Source of the DNA: CAYFSC01 sp964345695
GTDB taxonomy: Bacteria > Bacteroidota > Rhodothermia > Rhodothermales > Salinibacteraceae
DNA: 33,644 nucleotides
Assembly: GCA_964345695.1 (NCBI GenBank)
Contig: CAYFSC010000009.1
Location: 1-33,644, forward strand
Direction: 5' to 3'
The notes under the pieces are model-generated. The model saw only the letters and a list, made by a program, of their open reading frames with translations. It had not been told where the DNA came from and did no database searches. The position numbers and the translations under genes were made by a program. This document shows, in pieces, positions 25,945-33,644 of this stretch (positions are counted from its first letter, which is position 1; every line of letters starts with the position of its first letter).

Positions 25945-27261
25945 GTGTCTTCGCAGCAGCGCTTTAAGATTTTCTCCGACCCGGTCCACGGGTTCATCTC
26001 GGTGCCGAAGAACTTGATCATGGACCTCATCCAAACCCCGGAGGTCCAGCGGTTGCGCCGCATTCGTCAGCTGGGTGTGGGGCATCTGGTCTTTCCCGGG
26101 GCGGAACACACGCGGTTCAATCACGCCCTCGGCGCGATGGCGCTCATGCAGGATGCGCTGTCGAGCCTTTCAGAAAAAGGGACCCCCATCGCGCAGGAAG
26201 AATACACCGCTGCACTGGCCGCGGCCCTGCTTCACGACATCGGACACGGGGCCTACTCCCATACGCTTGAGCACGAGCTCATCGATGCCTTCCACCACGA
26301 AGACATGAGCCGCGTCCTTCTGCAGCACCTGAATGATCGGTTCGAGGGCGCACTGGACTTGGCTCTGAAAATCTTTGACGACACCTACGAGCGCCCCTTC
26401 TTCCACCAGCTCGTGTCGAGTCAGCTCGACATGGACCGGCTCGATTACCTGCGCCGCGACTCCTTCTACACCGGCGTGGCCGAGGGCGAGGTCGGGGTGC
26501 AACGCCTTCTCAAAACCCTGCGCGTGCACCCGCTGGAAGGGGGGGCCAATAGCGAAATCACCATCGAGGCCAAAGGGATTTATGCGGTGGAGAACTTTCT
26601 CATCTCCCGCCGCCTCATGTATTGGCAGGTCTACCTCCACAAGACCGTGCTGGCCGGCGACCAGCTCCTCCTCTCGATTCTCAACCGGGTCCGCCGCCAC
26701 CTTCGCCGCCGCGACGCACTTCCATCGCCGCTCGACCGCGGCTCGCGCGACCTGCTGTTCTTCCTGAAGCAGCAGATCGACGCCGACCAGATCGCCGACC
26801 CCGAGGTGCGCACACGCTACTGCCGCATCGACGACACCGATGTGCTGTTTAGCCTCAAGCAGTGGATGCGGGCGGACGATCCGGTCCTGGCCGATCTCTG
26901 CCGCCGGTTCATCGACCGCGACTTTCTCCGGGTGACGTTTCTGAGCCAGGAGCCCAATGCTCCGCAGGTGGACCTCTGGCACCAGCAGGTGGCCGAGTGG
27001 CTGGTACGGGAAGGCCTTTCGTCGGAGGCCACCGCCCGCGAGGATGCTCGCAGCTATCTGACGGTCGACTACTCGAAGCACACTGCCTATCAGGCCAACC
27101 GCGAGATGATCGGCCTCCTCGATCGGGAGGGAAACGTGCGCGAGCTGTCCGAAAGCACCGACAGCCCCACCGTCGCCGGGCTGACCGGCTTCGTCGTCAA
27201 GCCCTACGTGTGCTACCCGAAGCCCGTCGATATCGATGTCGATGCCGTTCCCGAGGGGTGA
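25945..27261 (+). CDS. HD-domain phosphohydrolase (SAMHD1/dGTPase-like)
   Basis: A 438-residue cytoplasmic HD protein. The opening KIFSDPVHGFISVP is a hallmark of this group. The metal-site motifs are HTRFNHALG (about residues 55-63), LLHDIGHGAYSHTLEH (96-110, His97-Asp98) and SSQLDMDRLDYLRRDSFYTG (158-177), the order found in SAMHD1 and bacterial dGTP triphosphohydrolase-like enzymes. It probably hydrolyses dNTPs or a related nucleotide. The start is a GTG; the nearest upstream ATG (25877) is out of frame, and the conserved region begins only seven codons in. It follows the lipase gene after 178 bases with nothing recognisable between. Confidence 0.93.
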   Translation: MSSQQRFKIFSDPVHGFISVPKNLIMDLIQTPEVQRLRRIRQLGVGHLVFPGAEHTRFNHALGAMALMQDALSSLSEKGTPIAQEEYTAALAAALLHDIGHGAYSHTLEHELIDAFHHEDMSRVLLQHLNDRFEGALDLALKIFDDTYERPFFHQLVSSQLDMDRLDYLRRDSFYTGVAEGEVGVQRLLKTLRVHPLEGGANSEITIEAKGIYAVENFLISRRLMYWQVYLHKTVLAGDQLLLSILNRVRRHLRRRDALPSPLDRGSRDLLFFLKQQIDADQIADPEVRTRYCRIDDTDVLFSLKQWMRADDPVLADLCRRFIDRDFLRVTFLSQEPNAPQVDLWHQQVAEWLVREGLSSEATAREDARSYLTVDYSKHTAYQANREMIGLLDREGNVRELSESTDSPTVAGLTGFVVKPYVCYPKPVDIDVDAVPEG

Positions 27262-27451
27262 GGGCAACGAGTGGGGAACGATTGTCCGTTTCCTACTTTC
27301 TTCACGGGACGACGTATGTCGCTGTAACAGTAGCGGCAGCCGATGCGTGATGTAAACCACTTAGCGGTTTTGTCCCGCCGGCTGTCGAATTGAGAAGGCT
27401 CGCACACCCTGCGCCCTGTCATTCGCGGCGCCTCACCTAGCCCCCAGGCTT

Positions 27452-27967
27452 GTGGACGAATTCGAACAACAGGTTCGTCAGTACCAGGATCGCATCTATG
27501 GCTTTGCTTGCTATTTTCTGAAAGATGAAACGGCAGCCAAGGATGTGACGCAGGACGTATTCATCAAGTACTGGGAAAACTACGATGACATCGATCAGGA
27601 CCGGGCGATGGGCTGGCTGCTCCGGGTCACGCGCAACGCATGCATCGACGTGCTCCGAAAGCGCAAGACCCGGCGAAAGTCGGTGACGGTGGACTCCGAA
27701 AACCTGGATCGCGCCGAGAGTCCGCAACCGTCTCCGCACGACGAAACCGAGGCCTCCGACTTCGACGATCATCTCAACCGGGCTCTGGACGAGGTGGACG
27801 AGCCGTATCGGAGCGTGGTGGTGCTGCGCGAGATCCAGAACTTGAAATACAAAGAGATTGCGGAAACCCTCGACATGCCGATGAACACCGTCAAGGTGTA
27901 CATCCACCGGGGGCGCAAGAAGCTACGCAAACAACTGGAAAAGGTACTTGATCATGAAACGGCCTGA
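27452..27967 (+). CDS. ECF-type RNA polymerase sigma factor
   Basis: A 171-residue extracytoplasmic-function sigma factor. The region 2 signature is present (DRIYGFACYFLKDETAAKD, then VTQDVFIKYWENYDDI, then MGWLLRVTRNACIDVLRKRK). After an acidic linker comes region 4, YRSVVVLREIQNLKYKEIAETLDMPMNTVKVYIHRGRKKLRKQL. It directs RNA polymerase to a stress or envelope regulon. The start is GTG at 27452, ten residues before region 2. Its end overlaps the next gene, a membrane-spanning anti-sigma-like protein, by 14 bases, so the two are translationally coupled. No clear autoregulatory promoter could be picked from the 190-base upstream gap. Confidence 0.95.
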   Translation: MDEFEQQVRQYQDRIYGFACYFLKDETAAKDVTQDVFIKYWENYDDIDQDRAMGWLLRVTRNACIDVLRKRKTRRKSVTVDSENLDRAESPQPSPHDETEASDFDDHLNRALDEVDEPYRSVVVLREIQNLKYKEIAETLDMPMNTVKVYIHRGRKKLRKQLEKVLDHETA

Positions 27968-28610
27968 TGCTTCCTCCCAAGTGGAGTGGATGGATGCTCG
28001 TGTCGAAGCCTACGTGGACGGCGATCTGCCGGACGATGCGGAGGCCCGCTTCGAGCAGATTATGCAAGACAACGAGTATTGGGAGAAGCAGGTGAGCCAA
28101 GCCTGTCGGATCCGCGACTCACTGCGGTCTTTTCCCGAGCCAACCGCTCCTCCCGAACTGACCCAACGTATTTTTGAGCAGACGTCACGGGCGCATCAAT
28201 CGCTCCCGTGGTGGCGCGAGATGCTGCAGTCGGTCATGCAGACCTGGCGTGCCGTCGTCGCTGCCCGGCAGCAGCCGGTGGTAGATTATGCGGTGGGCCT
28301 TGCACTGGTGGCAGTGGCCGTCTTTTTCATTGTCATGCCCCTTGACAACGGCGTGTCTCCCAACGGCGTGTCGCCTCAGGTATCGTCGCAGCTCGATGTG
28401 CCCATTACAGCTCCCTACTCGGAGGCCGAGGTGAAACGGGCCGTGGTCAAGACGAAGTGGACGTTCAACCATGTGTCCGACGTCGGGGAGATGACCGCCC
28501 GGACCCTGCAGGAGGAACTCCGTCGGGCTCTGCTACTGCCGTCCGACACTTCGGCCGCCGCCTCCGTCTCAGAAACCATTGCCGCCCCTGTCCAGCGTCC
28601 TACGCCGTAA
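27954..28610 (+). CDS. Transmembrane anti-sigma factor, zinc ligands missing
   Basis: A 218-residue protein. The cytoplasmic N-terminus (about 8-75) has the anti-sigma domain outline, ARVEAYVDGDLPDDAEARFEQ, then a second helix and PEPTAPPELTQRIFEQ. The His-x3-Cys-x2-Cys zinc ligands of the zf-HC2/ZAS family are absent, and the only cysteine is at 51. One membrane segment lies at about 111-130 (DYAVGLALVAVAVFFIVMPL). An external tail follows, with a duplicated NGVSP and a charged helical end. It most likely holds the preceding sigma factor at the membrane; that role is inferred from gene order and topology. The ATG at 27954 lies inside the sigma gene end; a TTG two codons earlier is less likely. 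Confidence 0.85.
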   Translation: MKRPDASSQVEWMDARVEAYVDGDLPDDAEARFEQIMQDNEYWEKQVSQACRIRDSLRSFPEPTAPPELTQRIFEQTSRAHQSLPWWREMLQSVMQTWRAVVAARQQPVVDYAVGLALVAVAVFFIVMPLDNGVSPNGVSPQVSSQLDVPITAPYSEAEVKRAVVKTKWTFNHVSDVGEMTARTLQEELRRALLLPSDTSAAASVSETIAAPVQRPTP

Positions 28611-28626
28611 CCCTTCCGTTGCCGCT

Positions 28627-29202
28627 ATGCGTACCCTCTTTCGACTTGCTTTTCCTCTGCTCGTGTGGGCCGCCGTCGGGCTTGTTCCGACCGCAACAGC
28701 CCAGGATACAACCCAGAATGTCCGGGCGCAGCCCGGATACGTCGACTTGGGATCCGTGGAATCTTGGTTCGACACCGATGCCACCGTCGAAGTCACCCTG
28801 AAGGGCGCGCTGTTGGACCTCGTGGCCTCCGCCTCGGAACGCTCCGACCCGGAGTTCTCGCAGCTCGTTCAATCGCTGTCGGCCATTCAGGTGCGGGGCT
28901 TTTCCTCGAAAAACATGAGCACCCAGGTGCTGGAAGACCGAACACGCCAGCTCACGTCCATGCTCGAGGAGCAGGGCTGGGAACGTGCCCTGTACGTGCA
29001 GGACGACGGTGAAACCGCCCACATCTACGTGCGTCGCGATGGAGAGGACATCGCCGGGCTGACCATCCTCTCCACCAACCCCGACAGCGAGAGCGTCTTC
29101 GTGAACATCGTCGGCTCCATTCGCCCCGAGCAAATTCAGAAGCTCGGTCGAAAGCTCGAAATCAAGACCCTTGAGAACGTGGATGCACCCCGTCAGGAGT
29201 AG
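28627..29202 (+). CDS. DUF4252-type exported protein
   Basis: A 191-residue protein with a Sec signal peptide (about residues 1-25, ending in ATAQ) and a mature part matching the DUF4252 pattern. That pattern includes VDLGSVESWFDTDATVEVTLKGALLDLVA, IQVRGFSS, a helix QVLEDRTRQLTSMLEEQGWERAL, YVRRDGEDIAGLTILS and FVNIVGSIRPEQIQKL. DUF4252 proteins are common in Bacteroidota, often beside ECF sigma factors, with no established biochemical function. There is no lipobox, so it is probably periplasmic. It starts 16 bases after the anti-sigma gene and is surely in the same operon, so it may modulate or report the signal. Confidence 0.88.
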   Translation: MRTLFRLAFPLLVWAAVGLVPTATAQDTTQNVRAQPGYVDLGSVESWFDTDATVEVTLKGALLDLVASASERSDPEFSQLVQSLSAIQVRGFSSKNMSTQVLEDRTRQLTSMLEEQGWERALYVQDDGETAHIYVRRDGEDIAGLTILSTNPDSESVFVNIVGSIRPEQIQKLGRKLEIKTLENVDAPRQE

Positions 29203-29265
29203 CTCTATCCCCGGCTTGGTGCACCAATCTCAACGGTCGTCCTGTGCAGAGGCCGGCCGGGCGTG

Positions 29266-30333
29266 CTACACTTCTTGTTCTCCCTGGATGAAGGATTCGG
29301 CCCGCTCTACCATCTCGGCGCTGCCGATAATCAGCGGGGTGCGCTGATGCAGCTTCTCGGGCGGCTTCTCCAGGATGCGCATGTGGCCGTCGCTGGCGCG
29401 TCCGCCCGCCTGTTCGGCGATGAGGCCCATCGGGTTGGCCTCATACATCAAGCGAAGCTTTCCCTGCGGACTTCCCTGCGTGGCCGGATACATGTAGATG
29501 CCCCCCCTCAGCAGGTTGCGGTGAAAATCAGATACGAAGGAACCGATGTACCGCGTCTTGGCGGGCCGGTTGGTTTCCGGATCGTTTTCTTGCAACCAGT
29601 CGAGGTACGCCCGCAGTCCGTCCTCGAACGAGTGGTAATACCCGGCGTTGATCGAAAAGAGCTTGCCGCGCCTGGGGGTCTTCAGGTCGGGATGGGAAAG
29701 CAGGAACTCCCCGATGGAGGGATCGAGCGTGAAGCCGTTCACGCCGTTGCCCGTCGTGTAGACAAGCATGGTTGACGAGCCATAGACGACATAGCCCGCC
29801 GCCACCTGCTCGGTCCCCGGCTGCAGGGCAGCGTCCATCTCGGGCGGAGTTTTCTCGTAGTCGTCGGGCAGCCGATAGATGCTGAAGATGGTGCCGACCG
29901 ACACGGCGACGTCGATGTTGGACGACCCATCGAGCGGATCCAGCAAGACGATGTACTTGCCATCGGTCCCGGCGCTGGTGCTGAGTGGGATGGCCTCGGC
30001 GTGTTCCTCCGAGCCGATCAAGCAGCACTCGCCGCCACGGCGGAGCGCTAACACAAACTCCCGGTGGGCGAGCGCGTCCATCTTCTGCTGCACCTCGCCC
30101 TGGACGTTCGTCTCCCCGGTCGATCCGTAGATGTCGATCAGTCCGGCCTTACGCATGTCGCGGTTGACGATTTTGGCTGCCAGACTAATGTCGCGCAGCA
30201 ACCGTGAGAAGGCCCCAGTGGAGTGGGAAAATCGGTCTTCCTGCTCTAGAATGAACTGCTCAAGCGTCTTAAAATCTCCGAGATCAGACTCCATAACCCC
30301 GTTGGCGAACGTGGAACGTGCAGAATCAGGCAT
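29266..30333 (-). CDS. fbp: Fructose-1,6-bisphosphatase, class I
   Basis: A 355-residue cytoplasmic enzyme hydrolysing fructose 1,6-bisphosphate to fructose 6-phosphate in gluconeogenesis. The metal-binding motif LDPLDGSSNIDV is at residues 131-142. The substrate loop YVVYGSSTMLVYTTG and the C-terminal RYIGSFVSDFHRNLLRGGIYMYP are both standard for class I enzymes. Length is normal. A good Bacteroidota-type promoter match lies about 80 bases upstream. The gene converges on the DUF4252 gene with 63 bases between and no strong terminator seen there. Confidence 0.97.
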   Translation of the reverse strand: MPDSARSTFANGVMESDLGDFKTLEQFILEQEDRFSHSTGAFSRLLRDISLAAKIVNRDMRKAGLIDIYGSTGETNVQGEVQQKMDALAHREFVLALRRGGECCLIGSEEHAEAIPLSTSAGTDGKYIVLLDPLDGSSNIDVAVSVGTIFSIYRLPDDYEKTPPEMDAALQPGTEQVAAGYVVYGSSTMLVYTTGNGVNGFTLDPSIGEFLLSHPDLKTPRRGKLFSINAGYYHSFEDGLRAYLDWLQENDPETNRPAKTRYIGSFVSDFHRNLLRGGIYMYPATQGSPQGKLRLMYEANPMGLIAEQAGGRASDGHMRILEKPPEKLHQRTPLIIGSAEMVERAESFIQGEQEV

Positions 30334-30409
30334 GAGATGTGTGGCGGATGGTCGTCGGGTCGGAAACGTTGAGTCTGAGGAGCGATCTGGTGACCAAACT
30401 CTCCTGTAA

Positions 30410-30440
30410 CAAACCTAACGAAAAATGACCCGTCGCGAAA
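30410..30440 (-). promoter_or_regulatory. Candidate Bacteroidota-type promoter of fbp
   Basis: On the minus strand TTTC (30440-30437) is followed after 19 bases by TAGGTTTG (30417-30410). This fits the Bacteroidota housekeeping consensus TTTG, 19-21 bases, TAnnTTTG, with one mismatch in the upstream element and a perfect downstream element. It predicts a transcript start near 30403 and a leader of about 70 bases. Pattern match only. Confidence 0.6.
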
Positions 30441-30486
30441 GCATCCGGAGTGGAAAGTGGGATCCGTCCACTCTGGTAGCGAGGAT

Positions 30487-31338
30487 TCAGGACGCCCGGG
30501 CCCGGCCGAAGGCGGTCTGCAGGTACACCTGCGCGCGACGGAAGGCCGACAGCTCTACAGGTTCACTCCACAGATCGAAGTCGCGGCGTTCGACCTCGTT
30601 CACCATTTCGAGAGCTGCGAGCCACCAGTACTTGAGAGCCAGGCGCAGGCGCAGGGGAAGTTCGTTCATCAGCGGCTGGCCCTGTGCAAGGGCGTCCCGG
30701 ACGCGAACGGCCTGTTTCCACAGGAGACGCTGCACGCCCTCGTCCACCGCTCCTTCGCGCAGCTGGTCGACGCTGACTCCCGCCTGGTCGAGGTCCTCCA
30801 CCGCCAGAAACAGGCGTCCCTGCTTCACATCGTCCGGCAACGTGAGCAGCCGACTTGTGTGGAAGAAGCCGCGCGAAAGCTCGTCGACGTACCCGACTTG
30901 GAAGGTATTGTCGGCTCCTGCAAGACCGGCAAGCAAGCGTCCGTGCGAGACGGCCCAGCGGTGAACGAACGCCTTGAGGTCAGAAGCTTCGGCAAATCGG
31001 GTGATGCCTTGCAACCGCTGCGCGGCTTCGACCTGCCGGGCCAGCAGGCCGCGATCCAGGTTGAAGGCGTCGCACGCCGCGTAGGCTTGCTTCCAGACGG
31101 TCTCACGGACCATCCGCATCGGGGCGCCTTCAGCCGCGCGGGTCCGCTCCTCCGCGTAAAAACCATCCAGCGATCCGGAGGTGCCGTTCGACGCGACGGG
31201 CTGGGCCGCGGCAAGGGCCGAGTGCCAATGCCACAGCGCGCGAATCGGAGGGCGCAGCTTGGGATCCCACAGGTCGTACAGCGGCTGGGGAAGGGCGTCG
31301 GTCGTACGTTCGGCAGTCGTGGACGGAGCAGACGACAT
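30487..31338 (-). CDS. Squalene/phytoene synthase family protein, aspartate motifs missing
   Basis: A 283-residue protein with the layout of the squalene/phytoene synthase (SQS_PSY) family. It has an N-terminal LRPPIRALWHWHSALAAA helix, a central RWAVSHGRLLAGLAG helix, and then SRGFFHTSRLLTLPDDVKQG leading into RLFLAVEDLDQAGVS, where true synthases have a NxxRDxxED motif before GRxYLP. Neither of the two Asp-rich substrate-magnesium motifs is intact. The first helix has no DDxxD, and the second keeps only PDD. It is therefore probably not a prenyl synthase but a family pseudoenzyme, comparable in principle to mitochondrial NDUFAF6. Start is uncertain: ATG 31338, or ATG 31374, adding 12 residues. 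It stands alone between acn and fbp. Confidence 0.75.
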   Translation of the reverse strand: MSSAPSTTAERTTDALPQPLYDLWDPKLRPPIRALWHWHSALAAAQPVASNGTSGSLDGFYAEERTRAAEGAPMRMVRETVWKQAYAACDAFNLDRGLLARQVEAAQRLQGITRFAEASDLKAFVHRWAVSHGRLLAGLAGADNTFQVGYVDELSRGFFHTSRLLTLPDDVKQGRLFLAVEDLDQAGVSVDQLREGAVDEGVQRLLWKQAVRVRDALAQGQPLMNELPLRLRLALKYWWLAALEMVNEVERRDFDLWSEPVELSAFRRAQVYLQTAFGRARAS

Positions 31339-31439
31339 GCGAGGGAAGCAATCTGCGGGCGATGAAGGAGACATCGTATCTCGGACGTGGGCACCGGATC
31401 CAGACGACCGGTGGCTCTCGGTCCAGGTTCTGGGTCCAT

Positions 31440-31474
31440 ACGAAAGGGGAAGCCCGCGTAGGCTTCCCCTTCGT
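31440..31474 (-). terminator. Probable terminator after aconitase gene
   Basis: The arms ACGAAAGGGGAAGCC (31440-31454) and GGCTTCCCCTTCGT (31461-31474) pair across a six-base loop with a single bulge, giving a very stable GC-rich stem. It lies 50 bases beyond the aconitase stop on the minus strand and before the start of the next gene. The following bases are not a clear T-run (TTTCGT inside the stem end, then ATGG), so termination efficiency is uncertain. Confidence 0.7.
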
Positions 31475-31524
31475 GGCGGCGTGCAATGAACCGTTTCGCT
31501 GCTCAGGACGTCGGTCGTGCGCAG

Positions 31525-33504
31525 CTACGCCGTTTCTTTCTCACGCTCATCGGCAAACTCCTTCCGCACGACGCCCACCTGACTGCCTTCAAGCACCATC
31601 TCGATCTCGCGCTCCGAGAGATCGTGCTCCAGCGTGTAGGTCTCGTCCTTTGTCACGTTCGTGACTTCAACCTCAGGACCGCTCTGCACAGATTCGCGCA
31701 GGTTGGTAAACCGGAGTTCATCTCCCTGATTGATCGACTCGTAGTCTTCGTCGTTCTGGAAGATCAGGGGCAGAATGCCGAAGTTCGCCAGGTTCTGCCG
31801 GTGGATGCGGGCGAAGCTCTTCACCAGCTTCACGCGCGTGCCGAGCCACCGCGGCGCGATGGCGGCGTGCTCGCGGCTCGATCCCTGTCCGTAGTTGGTA
31901 CCAGCAACGATGGCATGCCCGGTGTCCTTCACCCGCTGGCTACGCTCGAAGAAGCTCTCATCGACTTGCTCGAAGACGAACTCGCTGATCTTCGGGATAT
32001 TCGAGCGGTACGGGAGGATGCGCGAGCCGGCGGGCATAATCTCGTCCGTCGAGATGTCGTCGCCCATCTTGAGCAGCACCGGAACGGTCATGGCATCCGG
32101 AAGCTCGTCGAACTCCGGAAGCGAAACGACGTTCGGCCCCTTTTCCAGGTCGAGGTGCTTGGCTTCCTCGGCGGAGGGCGGCTCCACGAGTTGATCCGTG
32201 TTCACGATGATCTCGTCGGGCTCCTGCGCATTCGGGTACGTCATGCTGAAGCGCTCTTCGAGATCCCGCGGATCGGTGATCTCACCGGTCAACGCAGACG
32301 CAGCGGCGGTTTCCGGACTTACGAGATACACCGCGTCTTCCTTCGTGCCCGAGCGACCCGGGAAGTTGCGCGGCACCGTGCGCACTGAAATCTGTCCGGT
32401 GGCCGGGGCCTGCCCCATCCCAATGCAGCCATTGCACCCGGCCTGGTGGATGCGGGCACCGGCGCGGGTCAGCATCTGCAGATGGCCCGAGTTCATCAGG
32501 TTCTCGAGGATTTGCCGCGACGTGGGGTTGACGTCGAACGACACGCGGTCGTGCACCTGATGACCGTCCACAATCTCGGCGGCCGAAGCGAAGTCCCGGA
32601 AGCCCGGATTGGCCGACGAGCCAACGTACGACTGATAGATCTCCTGCCCTTCCACCTCACGCACCGGCACCACGTTGCCGGGGCTGCTGGGCTTGGCAAT
32701 CTTCGGCTCCAGCGTCGAGAGGTCGATCTCTTCGTGCACGTCGTACGTGGCATCCGAGTCGGCTTTCACCTCTACGAAATCCTCCTCGCGGCCCTGCGTG
32801 CGGAGGAAGTTGCGCACCTCGTCATCGGCCGGAAACACAGTGCTGGTTGCGCCCAGCTCAGTTCCCATGTTGGCGATGACATGGCGATCCATGCAACTCA
32901 AGTTGTCGAGGCCTGGGCCGTAGTACTCGATGATGCGGCCCACGCCTCCATCCACATCGTGACGCTCCAGCATCGTCAGGATAACATCCTTCGCACTCAC
33001 CCAGTCGGGCAGCTCGCCGGTCAGCTTCACGCCCCACACCTCGGGCATGTTCAGCGTGTACGGCTTGCCGGCCATGGCCATGGCCACATCAAGCCCGCCA
33101 GCGCCGATCGCCAGCATGCCAATCGCGCCGGCTGCAGGCGTATGACTGTCGGAGCCAATCAGCGTTTTGCCCGGAATGCCGAACCGCTCCTGGTGCACCG
33201 GGTGGCTCACGCCATTGCCGGGTCGGCTGTAATGAACGCCAAACTTCTTGCACGCGCTCCGCAAGAACAGGTGGTCGTCCGGGTTCTTGAAGTCGGACTG
33301 AATGAGGTTATGATCGACGTACTGCGCAGACCGTTCGGTCTTCACGCGCGGGATGCCCATGGCCTCGAACTCCAGCATCACCATGGTGCCCGTGGCATCC
33401 TGCGTCAGGGTCTGATCCATCTTCAAGTTAATCTCCTTCCCAGGGGACATCTCGCCCCCTTTCAAATGGCTTTCAATCAGCTTCTCAGCGACGTTTTTGC
33501 CCAT
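31525..33504 (-). CDS. Aconitate hydratase (Aquifex-type, ~660 residues)
   Basis: A 659-residue aconitase interconverting citrate and isocitrate in the TCA cycle. The short length and motif set fit the Aquifex-type group (TIGR01342-like), not classical AcnA or AcnB. Seen are GSDSHTPAAGAIGMLAIGAGG (118-138), DRHVIANMGTELGATSTVFP (206-225), AGCNGCIGMGQAP with Cys357 and Cys360 (355-367), and in the swivel domain GDDISTDEIMPAG and YGQGSSREHAA. The place of the first Fe-S ligand (GSCTN in other aconitases) reads GSSANPG, so Ser297 replaces Cys; other cysteines are Cys85 and Cys204. The ATG at 33504 begins the homologous region; the open frame to 33579 has no such character. Its promoter lies near the window end. 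Confidence 0.93.
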   Translation of the reverse strand: MGKNVAEKLIESHLKGGEMSPGKEINLKMDQTLTQDATGTMVMLEFEAMGIPRVKTERSAQYVDHNLIQSDFKNPDDHLFLRSACKKFGVHYSRPGNGVSHPVHQERFGIPGKTLIGSDSHTPAAGAIGMLAIGAGGLDVAMAMAGKPYTLNMPEVWGVKLTGELPDWVSAKDVILTMLERHDVDGGVGRIIEYYGPGLDNLSCMDRHVIANMGTELGATSTVFPADDEVRNFLRTQGREEDFVEVKADSDATYDVHEEIDLSTLEPKIAKPSSPGNVVPVREVEGQEIYQSYVGSSANPGFRDFASAAEIVDGHQVHDRVSFDVNPTSRQILENLMNSGHLQMLTRAGARIHQAGCNGCIGMGQAPATGQISVRTVPRNFPGRSGTKEDAVYLVSPETAAASALTGEITDPRDLEERFSMTYPNAQEPDEIIVNTDQLVEPPSAEEAKHLDLEKGPNVVSLPEFDELPDAMTVPVLLKMGDDISTDEIMPAGSRILPYRSNIPKISEFVFEQVDESFFERSQRVKDTGHAIVAGTNYGQGSSREHAAIAPRWLGTRVKLVKSFARIHRQNLANFGILPLIFQNDEDYESINQGDELRFTNLRESVQSGPEVEVTNVTKDETYTLEHDLSEREIEMVLEGSQVGVVRKEFADEREKETA

Positions 33505-33644
33505 GACATCGTGGTCCAGTGAGAAGAAAGGTGGCAGTGCGGGATGCTGTATGCGTGCCTGTTCGCATCGACCCAACATCTGTGTAACAATTCCGTGAGG
33601 ACGCCTTGAGAACTCGACGTACGGTGGATTAGCCCGGACTTCTC

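Noticed and set aside
32446..33522. Plus-strand frame of 358 codons
   Set aside because: Antisense to aconitase, His/Val/Arg-rich and without motifs.

Overview
This 33.6 kb window reads as a chromosomal segment of a high-GC Bacteroidota-type bacterium, most likely a member of the Rhodothermia (Salinibacter/Rhodothermus side). The clues are a DUF4252 protein behind an ECF sigma factor, lipoproteins with relaxed lipoboxes, start codons preceded by pyrimidine-rich leaders instead of Shine-Dalgarno sequences, one match to the Bacteroidota promoter pattern (TTTC, 19 bases, TAGGTTTG) and many acidic proteins, as expected of a salt-tolerant organism. The taxonomic placement is inference. The window is almost entirely protein coding (29 genes). 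I found no rRNA, tRNA, CRISPR array, transposase or phage gene.

Layout. Bases 1-5.2 kb: a PspC-domain membrane protein (+) faces a minus-strand run of glutamyl-tRNA synthetase and two M16 peptidase-like proteins, one with the zinc site and one without. 5.4-11.0 kb: a plus-strand envelope-folding cluster holds a double-parvulin lipoprotein, a short SurA-like lipoprotein and SurA, followed by a MoxR ATPase. 11.1-15.8 kb: a redox group (SelD-N-terminus-type FAD oxidoreductase, CAP-domain lipoprotein, ferredoxin-NADP reductase), a convergent renalase-like FAD oxidoreductase and FxsA. 15.8-19.7 kb: a tandem-TerB protein, a thioredoxin-fold protein with a single active-site cysteine, an unusual 500-base intergenic region, a small two-helix membrane protein and a PepP-type aminopeptidase. 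19.8-23.9 kb (minus): MFS transporter, exported rhodanese, hemE and a dienelactone-hydrolase-family lipoprotein. 24.1-27.3 kb (plus): polyprenol/diacylglycerol kinase-like membrane protein, lipase-like hydrolase and HD phosphohydrolase. 27.4-29.2 kb (plus): ECF sigma factor, anti-sigma factor and DUF4252 protein. 29.3-33.5 kb (minus): class I fructose-1,6-bisphosphatase, a squalene/phytoene-synthase-like protein without its aspartate motifs, and an Aquifex-type aconitase.

How the genes fit together. Most encode core functions: translation, haem synthesis, TCA cycle, gluconeogenesis and outer-membrane protein folding. The less ordinary points are the ECF / zinc-less anti-sigma / DUF4252 operon, the apparently non-catalytic SQS/PSY-family protein, the aconitase with Ser where the first Fe-S cysteine normally sits, the graded set of parvulin/SurA proteins, and a few structured intergenic stretches. 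I saw no defence island or obvious new multi-gene system. The sigma/anti-sigma/DUF4252 unit and the SQS/PSY pseudoenzyme are the best candidates for undescribed biology.
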